From a virus, in IMG/VR virus record IMGVR_UViG_3300030060_004410, positions 3,607-25,542 of that record: a DNA stretch of 21,936 nucleotides; one strand, written 5' to 3'. Shown one piece after another: positions 8,865-16,770 of this stretch. The position numbers and the translations under genes were made by a program. The first letter of the stretch is position 1. The number at the start of each line of letters is the position of its first letter. A model generated the notes under the pieces. It saw only the letters and a program-made list of their open reading frames with translations. It had not been told where the DNA came from and did not search any database.

Positions 8865-9097
8865 ACACCTTTAACTGCTGCTGCAATCATTTTATCAACA
8901 CTATCTTGCATTGATAGTCCTTGATTTTCTGTTCTTCTGTAACCAATCTTAAACATACGATCACCACCAGAAGTAGTCTTACTTTGAACTTTACCACTAC
9001 CTCGTGATATATTCATATTGTTCTGACCTCTGTTGTGCATACTTAAAGTTTTTGGCATAGAATATTTTTTAATTCCTTCTTTAAAAACTTCTGACAT
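8861..9097 (-). CDS. Small basic protein of unknown function (78 aa)
   Basis: The 78-residue product is Lys/Arg/Ser/Gly-rich, with no motif I recognise. It starts at an ATG with a clear GAGAGGA ribosome site, and is the first gene after the hairpin terminator behind the capsid gene, so its transcript level should drop relative to capsid. Its stop overlaps the next start as ATGA. A central SGGDRMFKIGYRR segment and a C-terminal helix (MQDSVDKMIAAAVKG) are the only visible structure. Its reality is supported by the ribosome site and the coupled overlap rather than by homology. Confidence 0.6.
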   Translation of the reverse strand: MSEVFKEGIKKYSMPKTLSMHNRGQNNMNISRGSGKVQSKTTSGGDRMFKIGYRRTENQGLSMQDSVDKMIAAAVKGV

Positions 9098-9119
9098 TTG
9101 TTCCTCTCTTAAAGTTAAA

Positions 9120-9143
9120 AGGAGCAGGTAAAGACCTGCTCCT
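9120..9143 (-). terminator. Hairpin terminator behind the major capsid gene
   Basis: A perfect 10-base-pair stem (AGGAGCAGGT / ACCTGCTCCT) encloses a 4-base loop. On the minus strand it begins 10 bases after the capsid stop and is followed by TTTAACTTT, a short, interrupted U tract. This is G+C-rich against the A/T-rich surroundings. It probably ends or attenuates part of the capsid transcript, or protects its 3' end, while the rest reads on into the connector genes. Confidence 0.8.
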
Positions 9144-9153
9144 AAGTAAATAC

Positions 9154-10137
9154 TTACGCAGTATTTAAGTTAAAGATACCATAGTTGGCATTTGGTGAAC
9201 GACATACAAGAGTCCACTCAGCTAATAACAATCTCTTATCGTTATCACCTGTTTTTGATAGTTCTTGTGTTTCGAATGGTCTTAGGAATGCAACTTCCCA
9301 AGTGTCCATTTGAAGAATATCAACTCTAGTGTTTATTGAATGTCTATCAGGGATAAAGCTTACTTCACCGAAGTCTGATACATATACATCTACCGCACCG
9401 ATAACTGTCATATCGTCTGCGTTTTTGTATTGTGTAGCAACTCCGTTAAAAGCAGATGCTAATACTTTATTCGCTGGACTCATTAATACTGTGTCAGGGT
9501 TTCCACCTAGCTCGTATGATTTTTGTAAACCAGCTTTAAGTAAAGCTTCTGTGTAAGTTCTATTTGTACCACCAGATATTGCCGTAGCACCATTACCTGT
9601 TGGAGTAGCAGAAGGAGAGCCGTTCTTAGAAAAGTTATTGGCTGCGGTTGCACCGCCAGTACCAGTAATATTTCCTCCGTACCAAGTTCCAACGGATGCA
9701 GATTTTCTTGCAGCCGAACTTGATCCTGTTGCTTTTGCTTGTTCAACTCCGACCATGCCGACTTCCATATCTCTTTTTAGAGCTTTGCCGACTTTTGCCA
9801 ATTGATAAGCAAGTTCATCACCTCTACCTGCATTGTCAACTGATCTATCTGTGCCAGATACGATAATTGCTTCTGCTGATATTTGTGTTCTATTGTTAAG
9901 ACGATCCGTAGGACTAATTGCAGTTCCTCCGTAATCATCACCTTCTATTTGAAAGTTGTTAGCTGCTGCTCTCAATCCATCAGTTTGCCACTCATGGAGA
10001 GTATTAGTAGCTGTACCTTTTGCTGCGTTAGTCATAAAAGGAGTTTCAGTTGGACTAATGTTATAAATTACATCCGCTAAATCTTCTCTTATACCAACAG
10101 CATCATAGGTATCAAATGTGTTGCTCGGTTGAGCCAT
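9154..10137 (-). CDS. Major capsid protein
   Basis: The 327-residue protein has the marks of a DUF5309 / SU10-type major capsid protein with HK97 fold: N-terminal NTFDTYDAVGIREDLADVIY, SPTETPFMTNA, HEWQTDGLRAA, then IVSGTDRSVDNAGRGDELAYQLAKVGKALKRDMEVGM, RKSASVGTWYGG, and a C-terminal DILQMDTWEVAFLRPF...LAEWTLVCR. These correspond to the N-arm, spine helix and P-domain strands. It directly follows the scaffold gene, as usual. Expression looks high: the ATG has a full GGAGG ribosome site at 5-base spacing, the strongest in the window, and a terminator hairpin follows the stop. Codon use seems somewhat less A/T-extreme than in the small genes. The coat role is well supported by sequence and context. 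Confidence 0.88.
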   Translation of the reverse strand: MAQPSNTFDTYDAVGIREDLADVIYNISPTETPFMTNAAKGTATNTLHEWQTDGLRAAANNFQIEGDDYGGTAISPTDRLNNRTQISAEAIIVSGTDRSVDNAGRGDELAYQLAKVGKALKRDMEVGMVGVEQAKATGSSSAARKSASVGTWYGGNITGTGGATAANNFSKNGSPSATPTGNGATAISGGTNRTYTEALLKAGLQKSYELGGNPDTVLMSPANKVLASAFNGVATQYKNADDMTVIGAVDVYVSDFGEVSFIPDRHSINTRVDILQMDTWEVAFLRPFETQELSKTGDNDKRLLLAEWTLVCRSPNANYGIFNLNTA

Positions 10138-10142
10138 CGTAA

Positions 10143-10147
10143 CCTCC
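10143..10147 (-). promoter_or_regulatory. Strong ribosome binding site of the capsid gene
   Basis: GGAGG lies five bases (TTACG) before the capsid ATG, in the 12-base gap after the scaffold stop. Most other genes here have partial or no such sites, so this one marks the capsid for high translation. Confidence 0.8.
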
Positions 10148-10149
10148 GA

Positions 10150-11157
10150 TTAATTATTAGATAACATTGCAGACAACACCTTTTGTGCATCTTTCATATT
10201 ACCTGATTTTTTTAATTGCTTCATGCGATCATTTACACGCAACTGCTTATCGGTAGATCGAGTGTTGTTTTTACCTTCTGATGATAAAACACGATTTGTG
10301 GGTTTAACTTTTTTACCTTGTAAGTTTTTCTTTTCTAGCAACTGATTATACTTCATTGCATCATGTAGTGTTTTAACTGCACGATGATCAACAACCATGT
10401 TGACTTCTTGCTCTGTATAACCTTGCTTCATAGCAAACTCACCAATATCTTTCATAATCTTAGGAGCTTTTTTTTCATCACCAAATATCGGCATCACTTC
10501 AATCAGCTTCCCTCGTTCATTTTCGATATGATTTTGATAAATCCGTTCCTGCTCTTTTCTTTGTTCCTGTGCTAACTTCTGTTTTTCTTGCTGTACTTGT
10601 AATTGCAATTCTTTTTTGCGATCATATTCAGCTTTCTTTACAGCATAGTCTGTTGGATCAGTTTGAGCTAGTGTAACCCAATCTATGTTATCGTCAGTTT
10701 GTAAATTTTGCTCTACAACCTGAAGTTTTTGTGCGTATTCATCACGCATTTGTTTTACTGCTTGTTTGTCTTTGGAAATCGCATCTATTTCAGAATCTAA
10801 TGATCTTCTTTGGCTGCTAAGTTCCATCGTCTTTTTGGTATAGTCCGATCCTTTAGAGTAACCTTCCTTCAACTCATCCAAGCTGACTCTTTGAGATTTA
10901 CCATTCACAGTAATATCAAATAGTTCTTGTTCGTTTTCCGTAGTGGTTTCTTCGTTATCAACTAAATCTTCATCCGAAATATCATCTACTGACAATTCAT
11001 TATCTTGTTCAAGAGTGTCTTGTGCAGCTTCTTTTACTTCTTCTTTTGGCTGTTCTTCGCTTCTTGCAGTATTAATAAGATTAGCGAATGCCTGTTGTGT
11101 TTCCTGTATCGAATTGGTTGGTTTTGATACAGATTCCGCTTGGGGATTATCTGACAT
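10150..11157 (-). CDS. Capsid scaffolding protein
   Basis: The 335-residue product has no enzyme motif but has the classical scaffold composition: an acidic N-terminal third (residues about 35-80, many Asp/Glu), a long Gln/Lys/Glu-rich coiled-coil centre (about 110-225, with KKELQLQVQQEKQKLAQEQ) and a basic C-terminal tail (RVNDRMKQLKKSGNMKDAQKV) that would bind the inner face of the coat. A VNGKSQRVSLDELKEGYSKGSDYTKKTMELS segment (about 85-115) is common in scaffold proteins of marine podoviruses. It lies immediately upstream of the capsid gene. The ATG follows an AGGAG site. It should direct procapsid assembly and leave before or during DNA packaging. Confidence 0.82.
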   Translation of the reverse strand: MSDNPQAESVSKPTNSIQETQQAFANLINTARSEEQPKEEVKEAAQDTLEQDNELSVDDISDEDLVDNEETTTENEQELFDITVNGKSQRVSLDELKEGYSKGSDYTKKTMELSSQRRSLDSEIDAISKDKQAVKQMRDEYAQKLQVVEQNLQTDDNIDWVTLAQTDPTDYAVKKAEYDRKKELQLQVQQEKQKLAQEQRKEQERIYQNHIENERGKLIEVMPIFGDEKKAPKIMKDIGEFAMKQGYTEQEVNMVVDHRAVKTLHDAMKYNQLLEKKNLQGKKVKPTNRVLSSEGKNNTRSTDKQLRVNDRMKQLKKSGNMKDAQKVLSAMLSNN

Positions 11158-11164
11158 AAAACTC

Positions 11165-11401
11165 CTATTGTTTTTTGTTTAGTTTGCCTGTTTCCATCAC
11201 AGACTTGATGTTCACTAAAAGTAGATCAAACATTTTACCCATGAGATAAATTTTTTCTCTACCTTCGGAATCTCGTGCAGGTGAATTTAAAAACTCACCA
11301 TATAATTCTTGTTTTATTTGTTTAATTGCATCCTGAAATACAGGATTTTCTAAAATATTTTTTGCTAATTCAGTTCGTTGTTTTTCTTGTTCAGGTGTCA
11401 T
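11165..11401 (-). CDS. Small conserved protein between portal and scaffold genes (78 aa)
   Basis: This 78-residue, mostly helical protein contains ILENPVFQDAIKQIKQELY, NSPARDSEGREKIYLMGKMFDLLL and a METGKLNK tail. I recall this pattern (ENP.F..A...I, SPARDxEGRE, ETGKL) in short phage proteins that lie just before the scaffold in many podoviruses; no function is established that I know of. The ATG overlaps the upstream stop as ATGA and has a good GGAGGA site. It probably takes part in head assembly. Confidence 0.6.
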   Translation of the reverse strand: MTPEQEKQRTELAKNILENPVFQDAIKQIKQELYGEFLNSPARDSEGREKIYLMGKMFDLLLVNIKSVMETGKLNKKQ

Positions 11402-12360
11402 CTTCCTCCGTAAAAACCACCAAGAGTTTTACTGAATTTTGTTTGACCTTGATTTGCAACATTTCTTGCAATATTTTTAGCAACGGCAGATTGATATGCT
11501 GTATCATCTCTGCGTCTTACACCATCGTCAGTAATAACTAATGAACTTCCTCTTACATCAACTGGCTCTGTACCTTTTTGACCAGTATTAACTTGTTGTG
11601 TTGGAGTGCTGTAAACTTGTTTACCTTGATCATCAACTATGTTTACACCTTGTGCTGCGTTACCAATACTACCTAACATATCACCAACCGTACCTTTTGT
11701 AAGACCATCATCAAGCATTACACCTCTTACTTGGTTTAGATAATTTTGAGGATTATACATTGTAAAGATATCTCCATTTCTAAAACCAAATGCTAATGGA
11801 TTAAAATTTTGACCATAAAAATTTGGATTACTTGTCTGTGCTAAAACTGTGTTAACAGCCGTATTAAATTTATTTCTTCTTCTTGCATTACCACCTGTAA
11901 AAGCATCAAAAATACCTCCTAATGTTGGAGTAAATGTTTTATCTTCAAATTCATAAATTGGATTACCAAACTCATCAACACCTGCTTCGTATTTATCTAA
12001 AAATCTTGTTGCACCAAACATATTGTCTTGACTTCTTGCCATATCATCCAATATTTTTTCGCTTTCAGTTCTTGTATCTATATTTTCATCATCATCACTT
12101 CCGCCACCTAAATTAGTATAATTACCATCAAATTGATCTATTGGCTGACAAACTCCATCAATTAATTGATACCCTGCTGGACAAGGATCAACAACTGGAT
12201 CAGTTTGTACTGGCGGATTTAAAGGCGGAAACTGTTGACCTTCTTCTCGTAAATCAAATATCGGATTTATTGCAGGAGGTTTTTCATACGGCTTGTTAAT
12301 ATAATTATTTATTATATCTTGTGCCGTTGCAGATTGCATAAAAGGACTAAAAGTTACCAT
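11398..12360 (-). CDS. Unknown virion-region protein with CPAGY-DGVC motif (320 aa)
   Basis: I do not recognise the function. The N-terminal 130 residues are Pro/Asn/Asp-rich and look disordered; they hold a short paired-cysteine motif, DPCPAGYQLIDGVCQPID (about residues 58-75). This resembles metal-binding or disulphide mini-motifs found in marine phage structural proteins. An acidic patch (GGSDDDENID) follows. The middle has DKYEAGVDEFGNPIYEFEDK and a FTPTLGGIFDAFTGG stretch. The C-terminus is Lys/Arg/Gly-rich (ARNVANQGQTKFSKTLGGFYGGR). No signal peptide is seen. It overlaps portal upstream (TAATG) and the 78-residue gene downstream (ATGA). Its position hints at a head or packaging accessory. 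Confidence 0.5.
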   Translation of the reverse strand: MVTFSPFMQSATAQDIINNYINKPYEKPPAINPIFDLREEGQQFPPLNPPVQTDPVVDPCPAGYQLIDGVCQPIDQFDGNYTNLGGGSDDDENIDTRTESEKILDDMARSQDNMFGATRFLDKYEAGVDEFGNPIYEFEDKTFTPTLGGIFDAFTGGNARRRNKFNTAVNTVLAQTSNPNFYGQNFNPLAFGFRNGDIFTMYNPQNYLNQVRGVMLDDGLTKGTVGDMLGSIGNAAQGVNIVDDQGKQVYSTPTQQVNTGQKGTEPVDVRGSSLVITDDGVRRRDDTAYQSAVAKNIARNVANQGQTKFSKTLGGFYGGR

Positions 12361-14369
12361 TAGTTTAATCCTTGCTGCACAATTTTACTTGCGAGTTTTT
12401 CTTTTTCCATATCTAAATTATCTGTGTCTTTCACAACTTGTGTTGCGAGTTTTTGTTCTTCTAAATCTAGTTTCTTTGCTTTTATTGTTGAATCAACTTG
12501 TAATTTTTTATTTGCTAATTCTAATTCAGCAGCAGCTTTCTGTTGTCTTAATTGAATATCCTGTTGTGCCACCTGCAATGCTGGATCAACTCTTGGTTGT
12601 CTTTGTTGCGGTTGAGGTGGAACAGTAGCAGGATTATTGAAAAATGGTGATGCATCTTTATAACCTGAGTTTTGTAAATATTGTTCAAGAGTATTGTATA
12701 TATTTTGCGGACTCACCATGTTCAAACCACCTTGTGCAATCATCTTTTCTTGCACAGCAAGAACTCGTGCTAAAACATTTAATCGCTGATCTTGATTTCC
12801 AGTTCCAAGTCCAACTTGTACTGTTACATCATAACGATTAAACCATTCACGAGGATTCATTGGCACAAAATCATTATTAATTCTAATTAATCTTTCCGCA
12901 TCCTGATATTCACAAACAATCGCAAAGATTGTTTTAAAAATATCTTTTACTCCTTCTGCAAAGTTTCTTGCAATGAGTTCTATTCGTTGTGTTTGCGCCA
13001 TCATCATTTGATTTGTTGATGTAGCAGTTGTGTGTGATTTATTTATGGTGTCAGCATTTAAACCCATCTGCTGCTTGGCAACACCTGTTCTTGATTCTTT
13101 TATTTCATCAATCTTTTTCATCATTGCCAAACCTTCATTTAAAAAGTTTGGTGTTTGCATCGGTGTTACAGCATTTGGTGATTTAACTCTTACGACTCCA
13201 CCAGCTCTGCTCGTTAATAAATCATCTAAATTTGCTTGACCATCCACAACAAGAGTTCTTGCGTGGTTTTGGAAATACATATTATCGAGTGTATTTCGTA
13301 AAATGGTTGATGATACAGCTTGTATATCAGCAATCAGGTCATAAAAACTTAAACCAAAAAAACGATACGGCATAGGAATAGCTCGTACCATCGTTAAAGG
13401 TATAAAAGGTATTTCTTCGTTCTCTAGAAGCTTGTAATTATTATATCCGTTGCCACCAACAGTAACTTTTCTTAGTTCAGCAATACCATCACCATCCATA
13501 TCAACTTTGATATAACATTCTGTTACATTCACTACCGCTTGTGATGGATCGAGAGTGCTTACATTCAAATCTGTTGACGCATCATCGTAACTTCTTCGTG
13601 TAACAGCTTCCGTATTAAACACTTCTTCGTCTGATACAGGTAAATCATTTACGATTTTTGGATCGTAACCCATATCAATAAGCTCTGATCTCGTTTTATA
13701 GACTCTGTGAGCTATAAAATTACAATCTTTCATTGAAGTTGCTCTTTTACTTACCAAAATATCTTCTGGCGGCACACTTTCAATTTTTACTCTGCCTAAA
13801 TCTTTGTTTCTAATTACTTCAACATCGTATTTGGCAGAAAAAAGAGCATCGTCAGATGGTTTCTCATCGACTTTTGTTATCTCAACCTCTGTATCAAGGA
13901 GTAGTGAATTGTATTCAATTTCTGTGAGGTCTTGATATTGCTCTTTCTTCTGTTCTTGTGATGTACTCCAATAGATTTTGCAAAAACCATTCTTTTGAAG
14001 CAATGCCGTTTTAAACAAATCGTATAAAATATTAAAACCATCGTTATCTTTATTAAAAATATGATTACAATAGTTTGATATACTCTCTGCAAACCTGCTA
14101 TCTTCTGGTTGCGTTGGCTCAAATCTTACCATGCGATCACTTTGTGTAAACATTCGCATTAAACTTGGTAAAACTGACTCTACTGTTTCCAATAATTCTT
14201 GTGTAACAACAGCACTTCTGCCTTCAACCTCGTTGCCGTATGGCTCACCGAGATAATATTTTAGTGATTGCTGTCGTTGTTCCGATAAATCGGAGGTGTA
14301 ATACCCTAAAGAGTTTTGCACCTCTTGTGATATTACTTGTAATAATTCTGAATCTGTTTTTTTTGCCAT
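12360..14369 (-). CDS. Portal protein
   Basis: The 669-residue length and sequence fit the large portal of P22-like short-tailed phages. Signature parts include the N-terminal DLSEQRQQSLKYYLGEPYGNEVEGRSAVVTQELLETVESVLPSLMRMF, YCNHIFNKDNDGFNILYDLFKTALLQKNGFCKIYW, ESVPPEDILVSKRA, CYIKVDMDGDGIAELRKVTV, PMPYRFFGLSFYDLIADIQ and RNTLDNMY. The final about 90 residues are Gln/Lys/Ala-rich coiled coil, like a barrel or helical extension. A dodecamer at one head vertex would form the channel for DNA entry and exit and dock the terminase. It follows the terminase, with a methyltransferase gene between. The ribosome site is weak (GGA far upstream of the ATG), unusual among its neighbours. Confidence 0.9.
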   Translation of the reverse strand: MAKKTDSELLQVISQEVQNSLGYYTSDLSEQRQQSLKYYLGEPYGNEVEGRSAVVTQELLETVESVLPSLMRMFTQSDRMVRFEPTQPEDSRFAESISNYCNHIFNKDNDGFNILYDLFKTALLQKNGFCKIYWSTSQEQKKEQYQDLTEIEYNSLLLDTEVEITKVDEKPSDDALFSAKYDVEVIRNKDLGRVKIESVPPEDILVSKRATSMKDCNFIAHRVYKTRSELIDMGYDPKIVNDLPVSDEEVFNTEAVTRRSYDDASTDLNVSTLDPSQAVVNVTECYIKVDMDGDGIAELRKVTVGGNGYNNYKLLENEEIPFIPLTMVRAIPMPYRFFGLSFYDLIADIQAVSSTILRNTLDNMYFQNHARTLVVDGQANLDDLLTSRAGGVVRVKSPNAVTPMQTPNFLNEGLAMMKKIDEIKESRTGVAKQQMGLNADTINKSHTTATSTNQMMMAQTQRIELIARNFAEGVKDIFKTIFAIVCEYQDAERLIRINNDFVPMNPREWFNRYDVTVQVGLGTGNQDQRLNVLARVLAVQEKMIAQGGLNMVSPQNIYNTLEQYLQNSGYKDASPFFNNPATVPPQPQQRQPRVDPALQVAQQDIQLRQQKAAAELELANKKLQVDSTIKAKKLDLEEQKLATQVVKDTDNLDMEKEKLASKIVQQGLN

Positions 14370-14373
14370 TTAA

Positions 14374-14916
14374 TTAAATCCAATCAATAGTTGGTAGTCC
14401 ATTGTAATTAACATCGTAAATAAACCATGCAAAAGCCATTAGACCACCTTTACTGTCATTCTTTTTAAAACCTAATCTTCTTGAAAATATTAAAACTTTT
14501 TTTAATTTTTTTTGGTTAAACAAAACTTGTGATCTTTTTTTGCCTTCTAAAAAAGATAACTTACACAATAGAGCAAGTTTATTATTTACATTTTTTAAAC
14601 CATGTAATGTAAATTCAGTTGCTAAATTAAAAGGTGGATTTGTAATAATATTATCAACTTTTTTATGTGTAAGTAAGAAATCTTTTACTTCTCCATATCC
14701 TCTGTCAATTAAATCTGAACTGTAAACTGTATAACCTGCTTCTTTTAATGGTTTAGATATTGCTCCATTTCCACAACTACATTCCCAAATATCACCATTA
14801 AATTTTTCATATTTTATTAAATCTTGAATTGCATCGTTTGGAGTTTCATAAAAATCATTATCAAATCTATCATCATTTTTATTATGTCCGATATAAGATA
14901 AGGTGGTTGATTTCAT
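14374..14916 (-). CDS. DNA adenine-type methyltransferase inserted between terminase and portal
   Basis: The 180-residue protein has the core of a class I SAM-dependent methyltransferase: a DFYETPNDAIQDLI lead-in, motif I as WECSCGNGAISKPL (about residues 44-57, EPxCGxG-like), an acidic SSDL at about 66-69 and the catalytic NPPF at about 93-96, typical of N6-adenine or N4-cytosine enzymes. LSFLEGKKRSQVLF and a late AWFIYD also match a phage methyltransferase family I recall. There is no separate target-recognition domain, so specificity is not evident. No restriction partner is nearby, so it is an orphan enzyme, perhaps protecting phage DNA. I chose the ATG at 14916, which overlaps the terminase stop as TGATG; a GTG three bases upstream is equally spaced from the AGGA site. 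It is visibly more A/T-rich than its neighbours, suggesting separate origin. Confidence 0.78.
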   Translation of the reverse strand: MKSTTLSYIGHNKNDDRFDNDFYETPNDAIQDLIKYEKFNGDIWECSCGNGAISKPLKEAGYTVYSSDLIDRGYGEVKDFLLTHKKVDNIITNPPFNLATEFTLHGLKNVNNKLALLCKLSFLEGKKRSQVLFNQKKLKKVLIFSRRLGFKKNDSKGGLMAFAWFIYDVNYNGLPTIDWI

Positions 14917-16169
14917 CACATTATTCCTAAATTCGGATATTTAATTTCTGTACTCCAATTTGTTGATGTATTTAATCCAACAGCCAAATATCTGAAAGCA
15001 TCCGCACTATGCGAAGTCCAATCATGTACTGGTCTATTCTTAACTTCTCCTCGATCAGTTGTACTCCACCGATATTGACGAAGCGCATCTAATCCTAATT
15101 TTGTTTTTTCGTGATCAAACCAACATCGTGATAAAATCATTCGTACTGCATTAATGCCATCATCTATTGGTAGCTTCGGAACGATACTTGTTACCAGACC
15201 TAAACTCTGTGCTGTTTCTATTCTTGATACTCCAGTTCCAATTTCTCGAACACTTGCATCGTGAGGAAAGTAATGTGTGTCATACACATAACCTTTATCT
15301 TGCAGCATCCCTGCATAGTATTCTAAACCTTCACCGCTATCTTCTTCATAATCAATCAAATGCAAAGCACTTCCTACTTGCTGCACAAACCAAATCGAAG
15401 TTTTATCTGCCATTCCTAAATCCCAAAAAGTATTAACTTTATGCTTGGAGTCATAGGGAACTTTGGTAACTCTGTTTTGTTCGTCAGCCAGATTTAAGCT
15501 TTTGCCGTAGATTGAGCCGATACCTGCGCTATCAAACGAGCATTCAAACTCTGCTTCATAGATTTCAGGTGGCATTAACTTCTTAGCTTCGCTTAATTCT
15601 TCTTCGTTGACTATTCCTGTTTCACTTGCCTTAAAAGATTTTGCATACCATTGTTCATGGTGTTGTCCGTAATCAAACAGCTCCCAAAAACTATTTCTTC
15701 CAGCAGGTGTTCCAATACTAATCATCCAACCTTCACGATCTACTAATGCAGGTCGTACAATTTCTGTCCATAGATTGCTTGGCATCTGACTTGTTTCATC
15801 GAGAACGCATCCATCCATGTATAATCCTCTAAGAGTATTTGGTCTTTCGCAACCCAAGAGCTGAATACGACCACCATTCGGTAAATCACATCGCAGCTCT
15901 GTTTCATGGTATTGCACATCTGGGAGGACATCTGTGTAATATTTTAAATAATCCCAACAGTTTCTTTTTGAAATCGAATATGTTGGCGAAATGTAGTAGT
16001 ATCGTGGATTAGGTAATTCGTTTTGCAAACACTTCTTAATCATTTCATTGATGCAAAGAACTGTTTTACCAAATCTACGATGACAAACTAATACATTAAA
16101 TCTCTTTAATGACTCGTGTATTTCTTTTTGCAGTTGTCTTGGTTTATAAGGAATAGTAATTTTTTTCAT
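14916..16169 (-). CDS. terL: Terminase large subunit (packaging ATPase/nuclease)
   Basis: The 417-residue protein carries both terminase domains. The ATPase has a Walker A-like CHRRFGKT (29-36), Walker B with catalytic glutamate VLDE (122-125), and a coupling motif SIGTPAG (151-157). The RNase H-like nuclease has the first Asp in FWDLG (250), a mid Asp in HDAS (about 304), and the terminal HDWTSHSADAFRY segment with Asp at 383 and 390. It drives DNA into the procapsid through the portal and cuts the concatemer. An AGGAGAG site precedes the ATG, which overlaps the upstream 67-residue gene as ATGA. The length is compact but complete. Its small subunit lies about 1 kb upstream rather than next to it. 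Confidence 0.93.
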   Translation of the reverse strand: MKKITIPYKPRQLQKEIHESLKRFNVLVCHRRFGKTVLCINEMIKKCLQNELPNPRYYYISPTYSISKRNCWDYLKYYTDVLPDVQYHETELRCDLPNGGRIQLLGCERPNTLRGLYMDGCVLDETSQMPSNLWTEIVRPALVDREGWMISIGTPAGRNSFWELFDYGQHHEQWYAKSFKASETGIVNEEELSEAKKLMPPEIYEAEFECSFDSAGIGSIYGKSLNLADEQNRVTKVPYDSKHKVNTFWDLGMADKTSIWFVQQVGSALHLIDYEEDSGEGLEYYAGMLQDKGYVYDTHYFPHDASVREIGTGVSRIETAQSLGLVTSIVPKLPIDDGINAVRMILSRCWFDHEKTKLGLDALRQYRWSTTDRGEVKNRPVHDWTSHSADAFRYLAVGLNTSTNWSTEIKYPNLGIM

Positions 16170-16369
16170 GTATTACTCTCCTGTTGTTCTATGCACTCAA
16201 TACTAAATCTAAAGTAAACATTTAGTTCATGCTTTTTCCATTTGGCAGCCAAGTCCAAGCATTCTTCTTTTGCCATTGGTTGCTGTAAAGCCATCTGGTT
16301 TCCTACATAAACCCATTCTGTTCCGTTATATCCCCATAGACTTATGACCAGTATAAATACCTTAATCAC
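16166..16369 (-). CDS. Small protein with N-terminal hydrophobic segment (67 aa)
   Basis: A 67-residue product starting at GTG: this GTG overlaps the stop of the 53-residue upstream gene as GTGA, which settles the start. It opens with a short basic-hydrophobic stretch (MIKVFILVISLWGY) that may be a signal peptide or membrane anchor, followed by NGTEWVYVGNQMALQQPMAKEECLDLAAKW and a final Cys. The two cysteines (one in EECLDL, one in IECIEQ) would form a disulphide if exported. I recall similar tiny exported proteins in marine phages, without a known role. Its stop overlaps the terL start. Envelope-related function, for example superinfection exclusion, is only a guess. Confidence 0.6.
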   Translation of the reverse strand: MIKVFILVISLWGYNGTEWVYVGNQMALQQPMAKEECLDLAAKWKKHELNVYFRFSIECIEQQESNT

Positions 16370-16527
16370 TTCTGTTTAAGGAAATCATTCATGCGAGAAA
16401 CATCTTTGCCTTTAACAACTCCTTTTCCTGAGTTATCGGAAAAGTTTGATTTGTTGTTTAAAGCTTGTACTAAGTCCGTGAAGGAAATTACCTTCGGCTT
16501 ATTTTGTTTTGGTTTCTTTTTTGTCAT
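16366..16527 (-). CDS. Short basic protein, unknown (53 aa)
   Basis: An ATG at 16527 opens a 53-codon frame that begins MTKKKPKQNKPKVISFTDLV and ends RMNDFLKQK. The stop overlaps the GTG start of the next gene as GTGA, the same coupling style as elsewhere in this operon; that and its position behind a good -10 box (TATAAT at 16570-16575) are the main evidence that it is real. The N-terminus is strongly basic, then an amphipathic segment (FTDLVQALNN) and a Gly/Lys loop follow. No family is recognised; nucleic-acid binding is plausible from charge only. The ribosome site is weak (CGGAC). Confidence 0.5.
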   Translation of the reverse strand: MTKKKPKQNKPKVISFTDLVQALNNKSNFSDNSGKGVVKGKDVSRMNDFLKQK

Positions 16528-16569
16528 AAAGTCCGTAAGCAAATTTGTTTTGTGTTGAAATAACTCCCA

Positions 16570-16575
16570 ATTATA
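16570..16575 (-). promoter_or_regulatory. Candidate -10 box for the terL-leading transcript
   Basis: The minus strand reads TATAAT, a perfect -10 hexamer, with the predicted start about 36 bases before the ATG at 16527. A matching -35 box at the usual distance is poor (CAACCC), so an activator or another promoter could be involved. Confidence 0.4.
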
Positions 16576-16610
16576 ATGACACGATGGCTTGGGGGTTGCT
16601 TAAATTTTTT

Positions 16611-16770
16611 GGCGGATTTCCGCCATTTTACATGACAATCACATGACAAGTAAAAAAAATGGCTGTTTTCTGCGGTTATTTGCGGTTGTCATAACCGATA
16701 ACTACAAAAATACTGCAAAAAAATAATATTTTCTGTGGTAAAATATATAATTTTTGGCGGTTTTCTGCCA
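16611..16770. repeat. Three copies of a GGCGGNTTTCNGCCA-like dyad
   Basis: Copies start at 16611 (ggcggatttccgcca), 16661 (ggctgttttctgcgg) and 16756 (ggcggttttctgcca). Copies 1 and 3 are inverted repeats able to form short hairpins and share the following ATTTT; copy 2 is degenerate. Copies are 50 and 95 bases apart. They may be protein-binding sites; as terminators they are unconvincing because the T tracts lie on the strand without genes. Confidence 0.55.

Noticed and set aside
13877-14122. Second minus-strand frame of 81 codons inside the portal gene
   Set aside because: It is fully inside a strongly supported portal gene, with basic low-complexity content and no ribosome site.
16611-16625. 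GGCGGA/TCCGCC hairpin as a transcription terminator
   Set aside because: On the coding (minus) strand it is followed by A residues, not U; on the plus strand no gene reads into it. I keep it as a dyad repeat instead.
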